This document shows, piece after piece, positions 18,223-27,891 of a stretch of DNA of 64,000 nt. Made by a program: the position numbers and the translations under genes. The number at the start of each line of letters is the position of its first letter. Position 1 is the first letter of the stretch. This stretch comes from Planctomycetia bacterium. GTDB taxonomy: Bacteria > Planctomycetota > Planctomycetia > Gemmatales > Gemmataceae. The notes under the pieces are model-generated. The model saw nothing but the letters and a program-made list of their open reading frames with translations, searched no databases and was not told the DNA's origin. The stretch covers positions 1 through 64,000 of the forward strand of contig SYLG01000104.1 in NCBI GenBank assembly GCA_005808665.1, written 5' to 3'.

Positions 18223-21200
18223 CTAATCCTGACTTCTGAGTTGCTTTAACAAGCCCAAACGGGCCACCACCCAAACCGAAAGTAGGCTTGAACCAAGCCC
18301 ACAAATCCCCACGAGGCCTGAAAGGAGGAGGATCCGCACCCACGCAAGGCCCATGGCACCCAACTGGGGCCAAACCGCAAGGAGGGCCGCACCCATTCCT
18401 GTCAATAGGCCCGCCAGAACCAGTACCCCTGATTCCGTCATTACTAGGATACCGATTCGATTCCTGGAAAACCCCAATGCGGCCAAAAGGGCCCATTCCG
18501 CAGACCGTTCCAGCATGCCCCTTGCCTGGGCAATTGCCAACCCCACCATTCCCAGGAGTAGTCCCAACCAACCTAGTGCCTGAAAAGTAGCCAGGTAGGT
18601 ATTCTCCACCGCCAGAAAGGATTCCAGCCTATCCCGACTGGAACGAATGACGGGACCCAATGGGGCCAAACCCGTGGCCAAAAGATTGATTAGGGCGGTT
18701 TCGTCCTGTTGGGGACAACCAACCAAAAGTACGCGAAAACCCTGAATCGCCTTGTCCATTTCCAAAAGGCGTTTTTGGGAAAGTAATAATTCCGATTGAA
18801 ATACGCTTTCAGAAAGTATACCGCCAATGGTTATATCAAATCCCCCGGATTCCTCCTTTCCAAAGGAAACCTTATCCCCCATTCCTTTGTGAAGTGTCCA
18901 CATTAGGGTATTCTTTTCCCCTATGGCCGGATTCCCGGAGCCTTCCAAAACCCGCCAAGGATTGTCCTCATACCCTTTGGCTTTTGCTGCAAAACGAAAT
19001 CCGCCCCGATCCAATAACAATTGTGGAACCCCGATCAACCGGGGATTACCTGATTGAAGCAAGTTGAGGCAACTAATGTCATCCCCGTCCCGAAGGCGGA
19101 GGGCCACAATCTCAGCCCGATCCAAAACCTCGTCTGCCCTTTGCCTGGCCATGGCTGGATCCGTTTTTGCCGCCCGTTCAATGTTGTCAAGGAGCTCCGA
19201 TTTCCCGGCGGCGGTTTCAAATCCTTGAAACAAGGGCTGATCCAACTCGATCCAATATCGAAATCCACCCGACCAGGATGCCTTGTCACCTACATCTCCG
19301 GTTTGGGCGGAGCGATGGAAGGCATCCACGGCGAAAAGTAAAAATACGGAAGAGGCCAAGAGTCCCACGCTTAAAAGGCTTCGCCCAGGTTTGCGTGAGA
19401 CACCCCGTAAACCAAGTATGATCCAATGTCGGCTATCCAATATGCCCCAAAAATCCCAGACCTTTAACAACCGGTTAAAGAGCACCAATAAGGATGACAA
19501 GCCAAGTGCCCCCGCACCAAAAAAACACCCCGCCCTGGCCTCGGCGTCCACCATCCTTGTGCCAACCATGGATAAACAAACCACCCCAAAAAAACATCCC
19601 AGCAAGCTCCCAATAAAAAGCCCATTCCCCTTGCCAGTTCCACATCTAAACTGTTTCGATCCTCCATCGGCTCGGTCGCCCAATAATAATTCATTTGCGT
19701 TGTGACCAAGAATGGACCTCGTTCGCCAAAAGGTGCTCAGTAGAAGCGTTGCCAAGGTGATGAAACTCCCGATAATCAAGGCCCTTGGCGAGGTGGATAC
19801 GAATAACTTTCCCGCCAAATCACCTCCAGGCCAATGGGATTCAAGCCAAAACGACAACAAGCCACAATACAAAACCGCAAGGGGTAGGCCGAGGGCGATT
19901 CCAACCAAACCTGGTCCGATGGCTTCGGCCAAAATGCGTCCCATAATCCGCCGCCTGGTCCAACCAAGGGCGGCAAACAATCCCCATTCCCCCATGCGCC
20001 TTTCCAAATGAAGGCGTAACAAAAGGGAAAATAGGCCAATGGCGGAAACCAACAGGAAGAAACTAAAACCCAAAAAGAGACCGGAGAAATCCATATTGCC
20101 AGCCGAACGCAAATCCGCCTGTTGAGCCAAAGGAAGCCAGGATAATCCGGATGCTGCCGGATCAATATTCGACAATAGTTTTTCCAAATAGGCGCCTCTC
20201 GCCTGATCCGCATCCACTCCTTCGGCCTCCAGGATTACCGAGGTGTAGTGGCCAAAGCGGCTTCCAAACAGCTTTTGTGCCAAAGCCAATTCGACAATTA
20301 CTTTGGGTGAGGCACGGTATTCCTTCCAGAAAGTATCATCAATGGGTTGGATCCGCCTGTTGTCATAAGGGAACGGTGGATTCCAATCCCTAAGGCTAAG
20401 CTTGTCGGTGATTCCGGGAAACTCCGGCGCCAAGTCAAAATCGACCGCCATCCCCTTTGGTGGCAACCTGCCAGCCACCGGTAACCGAACGGAAAGCTCC
20501 CTGGGTGGGCCGGAATGCTCCGCCGGGAAATAGGTTATTGCAATATCATTGCCCGGTTGGCCATTAAGGGGGCTTCCCGGAAAATCCAAAAGCATGGCGT
20601 TTCCGGGAGGCGGCACAGGAAGGGCCTTGTCCCCAAACCCAAGCGGTTGGGAGATTCCCGCAATCACCGAATAGGCCAATTCCCTGTTTTCAAGTTGGAT
20701 CTTATTGACCAGATGGACCAAGACCGGTTTTGAAACCAGGGCAACCTCATGTGCGGCCTTTCCCGCAGCCAAAACAAAAGGGTCTGCCAGGTAAAATTGA
20801 CGGCTTTCCAGGGTCAGATGGTTTCTGTTGAGGCGGTACCAATCCAGAAGGGCGGCCTTGGTAAGGATCCCTTTTTCTCCTATTTCCCTTGTCATTGACT
20901 CGCCCAATTGACCTTGCCATTCCCGGCGGGTAAGGGTGCCGTCCTTGTCCCGGTCATGCTTTGCGAAAAGGGATTCCACCCGATCCCTTGGGGATTTCAA
21001 AACAAGGCCATAATCCCCAAGGGTCAGACGGGATTTGTCAATCGATGGAAAGTCACCTGTCCCGGAGGAGAGGAGCCCATTTATTCTGCTAGGGCAATTA
21101 AGTGCCTTTTGTAGATCCAATAAAGGCATAAAAAGAACAGGTTCCGACGATATCCCACCCGTAAGGGAAAAGGATCCCGCCCCATTTCCGTCCCTTTTGG

Positions 21201-21756
21201 TCCCCCCCGCAAGGGTTCCAAGGCAATCAACCTCAAGGGTAGCAAGGCCTGAAGCAAAATCCTTTCGGCCCAGCAAGGACTCCCTGGGCGTATCGAATGG
21301 AAGTGCCAGGGTCAGGTTGAGTCGGGGGGCCCCATTATTCCCAATTAACCGTGCGAGGACAGGATTCATCCAAATTCCAGGTTGCCAACCCGGAGATTTT
21401 GTAAAACCATTCCAAAAGGACTCATTTACCCCATAGATTTGAACACCCCGAACCGCCAAACCTTCCGGGCCAATCAGGGCCACCGATCCTTTGGTGGTAA
21501 GAATTCCTGAATTAATGATCCCTTTTTGGGATAAACGATCCGCAATATCCTCCGGAACAAGCCTCGGAAATATCATCGCCCGTTTGACCCAACCGAGTTT
21601 CTCCCGTCCCACCCGGGCCAGGGAGTCCCGCAGGGAATCTCCAACCAACAAGGCCCCCGTGACCACCATGGTGGAAAGGGCAGCACCTAATACCAGGAAA
21701 ATCCAATCCCGCAAATAAAACCGGATCGACGCACCAAGAAGGCCAACGAGACTCAT
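18223..21756 (-). CDS. ABC transporter permease, FtsX/YbbP-like with duplicated permease halves and an internal EF-hand
   Basis: N-terminal transmembrane segment, large extracytoplasmic region, FtsX-like blocks (SAIGLFSLLLRLHLERRMGEWGLFAALGWTRRRI and GLLLGMVGLAIAQARGMLERSAEWALLAALGFSRNRIGIL). 4-nt overlap with the ATPase gene. Confidence 0.88.
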   Translation of the reverse strand: MSLVGLLGASIRFYLRDWIFLVLGAALSTMVVTGALLVGDSLRDSLARVGREKLGWVKRAMIFPRLVPEDIADRLSQKGIINSGILTTKGSVALIGPEGLAVRGVQIYGVNESFWNGFTKSPGWQPGIWMNPVLARLIGNNGAPRLNLTLALPFDTPRESLLGRKDFASGLATLEVDCLGTLAGGTKRDGNGAGSFSLTGGISSEPVLFMPLLDLQKALNCPSRINGLLSSGTGDFPSIDKSRLTLGDYGLVLKSPRDRVESLFAKHDRDKDGTLTRREWQGQLGESMTREIGEKGILTKAALLDWYRLNRNHLTLESRQFYLADPFVLAAGKAAHEVALVSKPVLVHLVNKIQLENRELAYSVIAGISQPLGFGDKALPVPPPGNAMLLDFPGSPLNGQPGNDIAITYFPAEHSGPPRELSVRLPVAGRLPPKGMAVDFDLAPEFPGITDKLSLRDWNPPFPYDNRRIQPIDDTFWKEYRASPKVIVELALAQKLFGSRFGHYTSVILEAEGVDADQARGAYLEKLLSNIDPAASGLSWLPLAQQADLRSAGNMDFSGLFLGFSFFLLVSAIGLFSLLLRLHLERRMGEWGLFAALGWTRRRIMGRILAEAIGPGLVGIALGLPLAVLYCGLLSFWLESHWPGGDLAGKLFVSTSPRALIIGSFITLATLLLSTFWRTRSILGHNANELLLGDRADGGSKQFRCGTGKGNGLFIGSLLGCFFGVVCLSMVGTRMVDAEARAGCFFGAGALGLSSLLVLFNRLLKVWDFWGILDSRHWIILGLRGVSRKPGRSLLSVGLLASSVFLLFAVDAFHRSAQTGDVGDKASWSGGFRYWIELDQPLFQGFETAAGKSELLDNIERAAKTDPAMARQRADEVLDRAEIVALRLRDGDDISCLNLLQSGNPRLIGVPQLLLDRGGFRFAAKAKGYEDNPWRVLEGSGNPAIGEKNTLMWTLHKGMGDKVSFGKEESGGFDITIGGILSESVFQSELLLSQKRLLEMDKAIQGFRVLLVGCPQQDETALINLLATGLAPLGPVIRSSRDRLESFLAVENTYLATFQALGWLGLLLGMVGLAIAQARGMLERSAEWALLAALGFSRNRIGILVMTESGVLVLAGLLTGMGAALLAVWPQLGAMGLAWVRILLLSGLVGICGLGSSLLSVWVVARLGLLKQLRSQD

Positions 21757-22442
21757 CCAATCGTCTCCATTCCAACATGCTCGGGAACTAGCCGTTCCTT
21801 GATTAACCGAAAAACAAGAGGCATCGAATGGGCCAAATCGAGGCTATGAGTGACAAGAACCAAACCACAATCCGTTCCCGCCATTTCCAGCAACAACCTC
21901 CCAACCCCCTTTGCGGCCCCGGGATCGAGGTTTCCCGTAGGTTCATCCGCCAGGATCAATTTGGGCCGCATCAACAGGGCCCTTGCCAGAGCCACCCGTT
22001 GCCTTTCCCCCCCAGAAAGTTCCGAAGGCCTGTGACCAAGCCTGTCCCCCATACCAACCCGTTCCAGCAGCTCCTTGGCCCGACCGGCATGGTTTCCTTG
22101 CACCCAACCCGCCATGGCCGGAATCAGGACATTTTCCAATGCATTCAATTGGGGTAAGAGGCGGTGTTCCTGGAAAACAAACCCGATTTTCTCATTCCGG
22201 AACTGTGCCAATCGATCAGGCGCCAAACCCTTCGGGTTGATACCATCAATTTCAAGGGATCCAGTATAAGACTGGTCCAATGTTCCCAAAATATTGAGGA
22301 GCGTGCTTTTCCCGGAACCCGAGGCTCCCAGGATAGCCACAGCATTTCCGGGCCCAAGTTGCAGGTCCAAGTCCCGAAGAATATCCAAAGACCCGGCAGG
22401 TGTTGGGAATGATTTCGATATTTTTTGAGCTTTTAGAATCAT
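21753..22442 (-). CDS. LolD/YbbA-type ABC transporter ATP-binding protein
   Basis: Walker [10 protein letters not shown], signature [15 protein letters not shown], Walker [13 protein letters not shown]. Confidence 0.93.
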   Translation of the reverse strand: MILKAQKISKSFPTPAGSLDILRDLDLQLGPGNAVAILGASGSGKSTLLNILGTLDQSYTGSLEIDGINPKGLAPDRLAQFRNEKIGFVFQEHRLLPQLNALENVLIPAMAGWVQGNHAGRAKELLERVGMGDRLGHRPSELSGGERQRVALARALLMRPKLILADEPTGNLDPGAAKGVGRLLLEMAGTDCGLVLVTHSLDLAHSMPLVFRLIKERLVPEHVGMETIG

Positions 22443-22559
22443 GAGTAGGGTCCCAAGAGGGAATGGGAAAGGAATCCAAAAAAGGGGGTATCAAGTACGA
22501 AACAGAATCCCTTTTGGATACTATTCCTTCACAAAAGAATTCCCCAAAAGGATTTGGCC

Positions 22560-24233
22560 TCATGGTAACAGAACTTGTTCCCCACCATTTCGGGTAATCA
22601 ATGCCTTTAAGGTTTTCTGATCAATGGTAAAAGCAATAAACCGGACAGACCCATCCATCAAGGACGCATTAAACCCGCCTGGAGTAAGTCCACCAAACAG
22701 GGTTGTCGTGGCGGGAGGGTCCCTATCGGGATTGAAGGGAACATCCTCGGGTTTGGTCCAGGGAACCTGGTTTTTGGCTTCAACGAACATTATTGTGTTG
22801 GAGGTACCATCCGGAAAACCCGTTGGCATCCGTAGTTTTTTTCCAAGGTCAATAAAAGCACCGGGTCCGGCCAGTCCCTGATAGGGAGTCAGGACATTTC
22901 CCTGGCTGTCGCGAGGAGGTTCTCCCCCCGGTTGACTGTAGGTTTTCACGGCGATCCTGGCGAGTTTCAAATTGTGTTCACTATCCCAAGGTTCCTCGAT
23001 TTTGAATTGTTTGTAAAGGTTTGCCTGTTCCAGGTAAGGCAGGATCGCCACCCGCCAGGACAAGAGAGCTTTACCCGTTTTTTTGTCGGTAATGTTGTTT
23101 GGGCAATACCCATTGGCATCATGAAAACTGTGGACCCCAATCGCTATCTCTTTCAGGTTGTTTGTGCTGGTCATTCTGTTGGCGGCAGCCCGAACTTTTT
23201 GAACCGCAGGAAGTAAAAGCCCTACACCCACGGCCACGACTGCCACCATCGTCATTTGTTCACCACCAGCCGCAGTCATTTTCACCTCGAGTGTATCCCC
23301 TTGCCGTAGAAGGGGAGGCTTTTTGAGAAATTGGGCATAGTCATTGAGGGCAGCCAGGTTATAAAGGGCCCCTAATGCCTCGGGGAGTTCCGAAAATGGG
23401 GCAGGTCGAATCCCTCCCTGTTTTTCCAATGTTTGACGCGACTGGGCCTTTGTTTTTTCCAATTCCACCAGACCCATTTGGGCAAGGGCTTTTAATAGCT
23501 CCAAAACCGCCTTGGCACGATCTTCCGAGGCATAGCGCACCCGGGTAACGAACCTGGTTTCTTTTCCAAGGTCAAGATGCAAATTTACCACTTCGGCATT
23601 TACAATTTCAGTAAAAGGGGGAGGGACAATTCCAAGCAGTTCCCGAGGGATCAATTGGGGTTGAACCACCAAACCAATATCGTGATTCGCCAATTCTGCA
23701 AACAAAGCCGGGGCCCGACCAGGCTGATTTTTCAGGAAGGATTCAAATCCATCCACCGGGGCAAAAAGGGCCAACCTTTTTTCGGGAAGTGCAAGCTTAT
23801 ACCCGGAATTCTTTTCCAACCAAACGGGAAAATTAACATCTTTGACCTTCACCGGTTCCAGGTCAAAGCTTTGGGCAATTACATCCCCCGGAATGTCTTC
23901 CAGGGTGGACACCAATACCGCAAGGGAAACCCCCGGGGTTGGGCTTCCCTCCATAGGAGTTGTCAAGGCAATTAAAGTAACCCTATCAATGTGAAATGGG
24001 GTAAGCTTGAATCGTTGTTCCAGGGTTTTCATTGCCTGGGGCCCAGCCAGGGCCACACAATCGCGAAGTTCCTTGAACGATTCGCTTTTATAAAGGGTTC
24101 CCCAGCGAAAATGGGCCACTGCCATTGCTTTGGCCGGAATCCGACCAAGTTCCGGAGCACTTGATTGGGCCCAACCCATTTGGCCTAAACCCAACCCCAT
24201 TACCACCAAACCCACAACAATGCGGTACATCAC
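22560..24233 (-). CDS. Secreted/membrane protein with C-terminal DUF1559 domain
   Basis: Signal peptide, internal [44 protein letters not shown]...SWRVAILPYLEQANLYKQF, C-terminal NASLMDGSVRFI. Confidence 0.88.
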   Translation of the reverse strand: MMYRIVVGLVVMGLGLGQMGWAQSSAPELGRIPAKAMAVAHFRWGTLYKSESFKELRDCVALAGPQAMKTLEQRFKLTPFHIDRVTLIALTTPMEGSPTPGVSLAVLVSTLEDIPGDVIAQSFDLEPVKVKDVNFPVWLEKNSGYKLALPEKRLALFAPVDGFESFLKNQPGRAPALFAELANHDIGLVVQPQLIPRELLGIVPPPFTEIVNAEVVNLHLDLGKETRFVTRVRYASEDRAKAVLELLKALAQMGLVELEKTKAQSRQTLEKQGGIRPAPFSELPEALGALYNLAALNDYAQFLKKPPLLRQGDTLEVKMTAAGGEQMTMVAVVAVGVGLLLPAVQKVRAAANRMTSTNNLKEIAIGVHSFHDANGYCPNNITDKKTGKALLSWRVAILPYLEQANLYKQFKIEEPWDSEHNLKLARIAVKTYSQPGGEPPRDSQGNVLTPYQGLAGPGAFIDLGKKLRMPTGFPDGTSNTIMFVEAKNQVPWTKPEDVPFNPDRDPPATTTLFGGLTPGGFNASLMDGSVRFIAFTIDQKTLKALITRNGGEQVLLP

Positions 24234-24393
24234 TTTGGCCTCCGGGTATCAAAGGTTATCTAACAATCATCCTACATCGATTGTACAGGGTTCGTCAATT
24301 AGACCATTGGCCTAACCTGCCATGGGATTTCCGTACAAAACCAAAACCCCCAAGGTTGGATAGCCTTTTTGAATCGTTGGAGTAATAAAGGGT

Positions 24394-26355
24394 ATGGCAA
24401 GAAATCCATTGGACAGGGTTTGCAACAGTGAATTGCCTGGTTTAACCCGGGTCGCAAGGCTTTTTCCCAATCGTGATTCGGCCGTTGCCGAGATTGCCAG
24501 GCTTCAGGCAGAATGTCGCCTCCCCGTGGGAAGCATTCATATCATTTCCGACATCCATGGCGAGGACGCAAAACTTCGTCATGTGCTTCACAATGGTTCG
24601 GGAACCCTAAGGCCCCTGATTGAAGAATTGTTTGCCTCGGACCTGAATCCCGAGGAATTGCGCCGACTGGTTTCCCTGTTCTTTTATCCCGACGAAATGC
24701 TGGCCCTTGAAAAGGAGCGGCTTGGCCCAGACGAAGAACTCGATGCCTTTTTCGAGTTGGCCCTTTCCCGATTGGTCCGCCTGGTTAGGGTCATTTCCAA
24801 AAATCGAAGCATTGCCCGCATTCATGAAGTTGCTGACCCTGCCGTCCGCGATTTTCTTTTGGAATTAGCCTGTGGACCATCCTCCCAAACCCAACCCGAA
24901 TTCCAAAAAACATTGATTCGGGGCGTGGTTGCCCATGGGAGAGGTGCCCGGTTGGCACACCAAATCATCAATCTCATTCGTGGCCTTGCGGTCGAAGAGC
25001 TTATCATTGGGGGAGATTGTTGGGATCGGGGCCCTCGTGGGGACAAGGTGGTGGACCACCTTATGCACCAACCCAGGCTAAGCTTTATTTGGGGCAACCA
25101 CGACACGGCCTGGGTGGGTGCTTCCATGGGGCACGGTGCTTGTATCGCCCAAGTTTGTCGCATTTCCCTCCGGTATGGCCGTATCGAACAACTCGAGGAG
25201 GGGTATGGCATTCCAATGTGGCCACTGATCAAGCTTGCCCAATCAACCTATGCGGATGACCCTGCCAAATCGTTCAGACCCAAGCTTGCCACCCAGCGGG
25301 ATCCCCTGTTGGTGGCCCGGATGCAGAAAGCCGCGGCCATCATCCAATTCAAGCTGGAGGCCGCTGCCATTCGACGGCACCCCGAATGGAAACTGGAAAG
25401 TCGGCGCTTGCTTCATCACCTGTCCGCTGACAAGAAAACCATTACCATTGATGGCCAGGAATATCCCCTCTCTGATGGAGCCTTTCCGACAATCAACCCG
25501 GATCGACCTTACGAACTTTCCGACCAGGAGGCGACATGCCTTGCTGCGCTCACCACCTCTTTTACCGGTTCGGTGAAATTGAAGGACCATGTCAGGTTTC
25601 TTCACAGGAATGGGTCACTTTGGGTAGTACGGCGCAATCATCTGGTTTTTCACGGCTGTATTCCCTGTGATGAGGCGGGTGAATTTTTACCCATTGAGGT
25701 CAATGGCCAACTGGTCCGTGGCCGCACTTTGTTTGAGGCACTTGAACTTCTCCTGGCCAGGGTATTTGATCACCCTGTTTTGGAAGACCTGGACTGGATG
25801 TGGTACCTTTGGTGTGGCCCATTGAGCCCACTATTTGGCAAGGACAAGATTGCCACTTTTGAAATTGACTTTGTCGCCAATCTTGCCACCCACAAAGAGA
25901 CCAAAAACCCTTATTTCACCCTCATCCACGAAACCTGGTTTTGCAACAAAGTGTTGGAGGAATTTGGTGTTGATCCCGAAAAAGGGCTCATTGTCAACGG
26001 CCATGTACCCGTAAAAATAGAATTGGGAGAAAATCCCGTCAAAAAATCGGGAAAGGCCATCACCATTGACGGAGCTTTCTCGGAAGCGTACGGCGATTAT
26101 GGCTATACCCTGCTCATTGAACCAGCAGGAACATTCCTTGCCCTTCACCACCATTTCGAACAGGTGGAAAAAGCAGTTCGCGATGGAGTCGATATCATTC
26201 CTCAGGTTTCCGTTATCCGTGAAGAAACCGAAATTCCCATGCGCGGGGACACCGAAGAGGTTTTCGCAATGACCGCCACCTGCACTCTTTTGGAGCGCCT
26301 TGTCATGGCATACAGGGCCAATCAAATTGCCGAATCTTTTTCGGTGAAACCATGA
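24394..26355 (+). CDS. fbp: Class III fructose-1,6-bisphosphatase
   Basis: SIHIISDIHGEDAKLRHVLHNGSG, IGGDCWDRGPRGDKVVDHLM, WGNHDTAWVGASMGHGACIAQVCRISLRYGR, IVNGHVPVK. Confidence 0.93.
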   Translation: MARNPLDRVCNSELPGLTRVARLFPNRDSAVAEIARLQAECRLPVGSIHIISDIHGEDAKLRHVLHNGSGTLRPLIEELFASDLNPEELRRLVSLFFYPDEMLALEKERLGPDEELDAFFELALSRLVRLVRVISKNRSIARIHEVADPAVRDFLLELACGPSSQTQPEFQKTLIRGVVAHGRGARLAHQIINLIRGLAVEELIIGGDCWDRGPRGDKVVDHLMHQPRLSFIWGNHDTAWVGASMGHGACIAQVCRISLRYGRIEQLEEGYGIPMWPLIKLAQSTYADDPAKSFRPKLATQRDPLLVARMQKAAAIIQFKLEAAAIRRHPEWKLESRRLLHHLSADKKTITIDGQEYPLSDGAFPTINPDRPYELSDQEATCLAALTTSFTGSVKLKDHVRFLHRNGSLWVVRRNHLVFHGCIPCDEAGEFLPIEVNGQLVRGRTLFEALELLLARVFDHPVLEDLDWMWYLWCGPLSPLFGKDKIATFEIDFVANLATHKETKNPYFTLIHETWFCNKVLEEFGVDPEKGLIVNGHVPVKIELGENPVKKSGKAITIDGAFSEAYGDYGYTLLIEPAGTFLALHHHFEQVEKAVRDGVDIIPQVSVIREETEIPMRGDTEEVFAMTATCTLLERLVMAYRANQIAESFSVKP

Positions 26356-27845
26356 ATCCTTCCCCACGCATCTACCAGGCTTCGGCTAGGCACCTTGTGG
26401 CCGGGACAAATCCTTCCTGCCCCCCGGGAACCCTGGATAACATTAGCACCGGGTGGCTAGAGCAATTGGCTGACAAAGGCTTTGATTGGTTTTATCTTTA
26501 TGGGGTATGGGATTCGGGGAAAGCGGGTCAGGTTGTTTCCAGGGCCCACCCAAAGATGTGGGCCAAACAGGCGACCGATTTGCCCCTTGGATGTATAGGT
26601 GATGTTTCCGGATCTCCGTTTGCCATCAGGGAATACTGTCAGGATCCCCGCCTGGGGGATCCTGAAGCCTTGGCAAGGCTGAGGGGGCGGTGCCAAAAAG
26701 CAGGGCTCAAGTTGATGCTCGACTTTGTTGTCAATCACACGGCATTGGACCATTCCTGGGTGATCCACCGGCCCGAGTGGTTTGTGCAGGCCCATGGCGA
26801 AGCGGCGGATGTTCGACCGGAAGGGTTCGTTCCCCTTCCCACCATGAATGGTTGGCGTCTCTTCGCACACGGTAAAGATCCCTATTTTCCTGCCTGGGTC
26901 GATACCCTCCAATTGAATTTGCTCCACCCCGATCTGATCCAGGCCCACACGGAAAACCTGCTCCAGGCAGCCGGGCAATGCGATGGATTACGGGCAGACA
27001 TGGCCATGCTTGCACTTTCCGATATTTTCAGGAAAACCTGGGGCGGCCTTGCTGATCCCGCCGATGGATCGCCTTTGGCGGATAAGGATTTCTGGACAAC
27101 CGCCATCGACCGGTTGCGGATTGCCTTCCCGAACTGCCTCCTTTGCGGCGAGATCTATTGGTCGTTGGAAGGACGAATGTTGGATATGGGTTTTGATTTG
27201 GCCTATGACAAATCCGCCTATGACCTATTGCGGCATGGGGATGGGAGGGGCCTCAATGCTTTTGAAACCGCAGTGGCCAAAAGGTTACCCCATTTATTAC
27301 GATTTGGCGAAAACCATGACGAGGAACGAATGTTTTCCGCCTTTGGCAAAGAGAGGGCAATGGCCGCATTACCGCTCCTTTTGCTTCATAATGGACCGAT
27401 TTTGGTTCATGATGGCCAACTTGAGGGGAGTCTGGTAAATGCTGGTATCCACCTGGCCCGCAAAGCCCCCGAGTCCATTGATTGTGCGGTTGCCAAATCC
27501 GCAGACCTCTTTTGCAAACTCCAATCAAACCTTCAAATCGCGGTACCCATTGGAGTACACCAGGCATGGGAAGGAAACCCATCGCATGAGTGCCTTGTGA
27601 TAAATGGTTGGCAATCGGACACCAAGGCCTACCTGTTATGCGTCAATTACGCCGGATATCCTTCGCAAGGGCGTTTACAACTCCCATTGCATTGGATTGG
27701 TGCGGATGGTTTGGAAATGATGGACATTTATGGTGGCCAGCCCTATTCCCGACCTCGTACCGAACAATTGACCGCGGGATTGTTTGTGGATTTGCCCTCT
27801 TTCGGAATGCACCTATTCGAAATATCTTTGTCAAAAATCGCATAA
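26352..27845 (+). CDS. GH13 alpha-amylase family protein
   Basis: LMLDFVVNHTALDHSWV, GLRADMAMLAL, LLCGEIYWSLEG, LRFGENHDEERM. 4-nt ATGA overlap with fbp. Confidence 0.88.
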   Translation: MNPSPRIYQASARHLVAGTNPSCPPGTLDNISTGWLEQLADKGFDWFYLYGVWDSGKAGQVVSRAHPKMWAKQATDLPLGCIGDVSGSPFAIREYCQDPRLGDPEALARLRGRCQKAGLKLMLDFVVNHTALDHSWVIHRPEWFVQAHGEAADVRPEGFVPLPTMNGWRLFAHGKDPYFPAWVDTLQLNLLHPDLIQAHTENLLQAAGQCDGLRADMAMLALSDIFRKTWGGLADPADGSPLADKDFWTTAIDRLRIAFPNCLLCGEIYWSLEGRMLDMGFDLAYDKSAYDLLRHGDGRGLNAFETAVAKRLPHLLRFGENHDEERMFSAFGKERAMAALPLLLLHNGPILVHDGQLEGSLVNAGIHLARKAPESIDCAVAKSADLFCKLQSNLQIAVPIGVHQAWEGNPSHECLVINGWQSDTKAYLLCVNYAGYPSQGRLQLPLHWIGADGLEMMDIYGGQPYSRPRTEQLTAGLFVDLPSFGMHLFEISLSKIA

Positions 27846-27891
27846 TGGTTCTGGTAAAACCATGTTCAAATGCGCCGGTTCACTTTCCATT

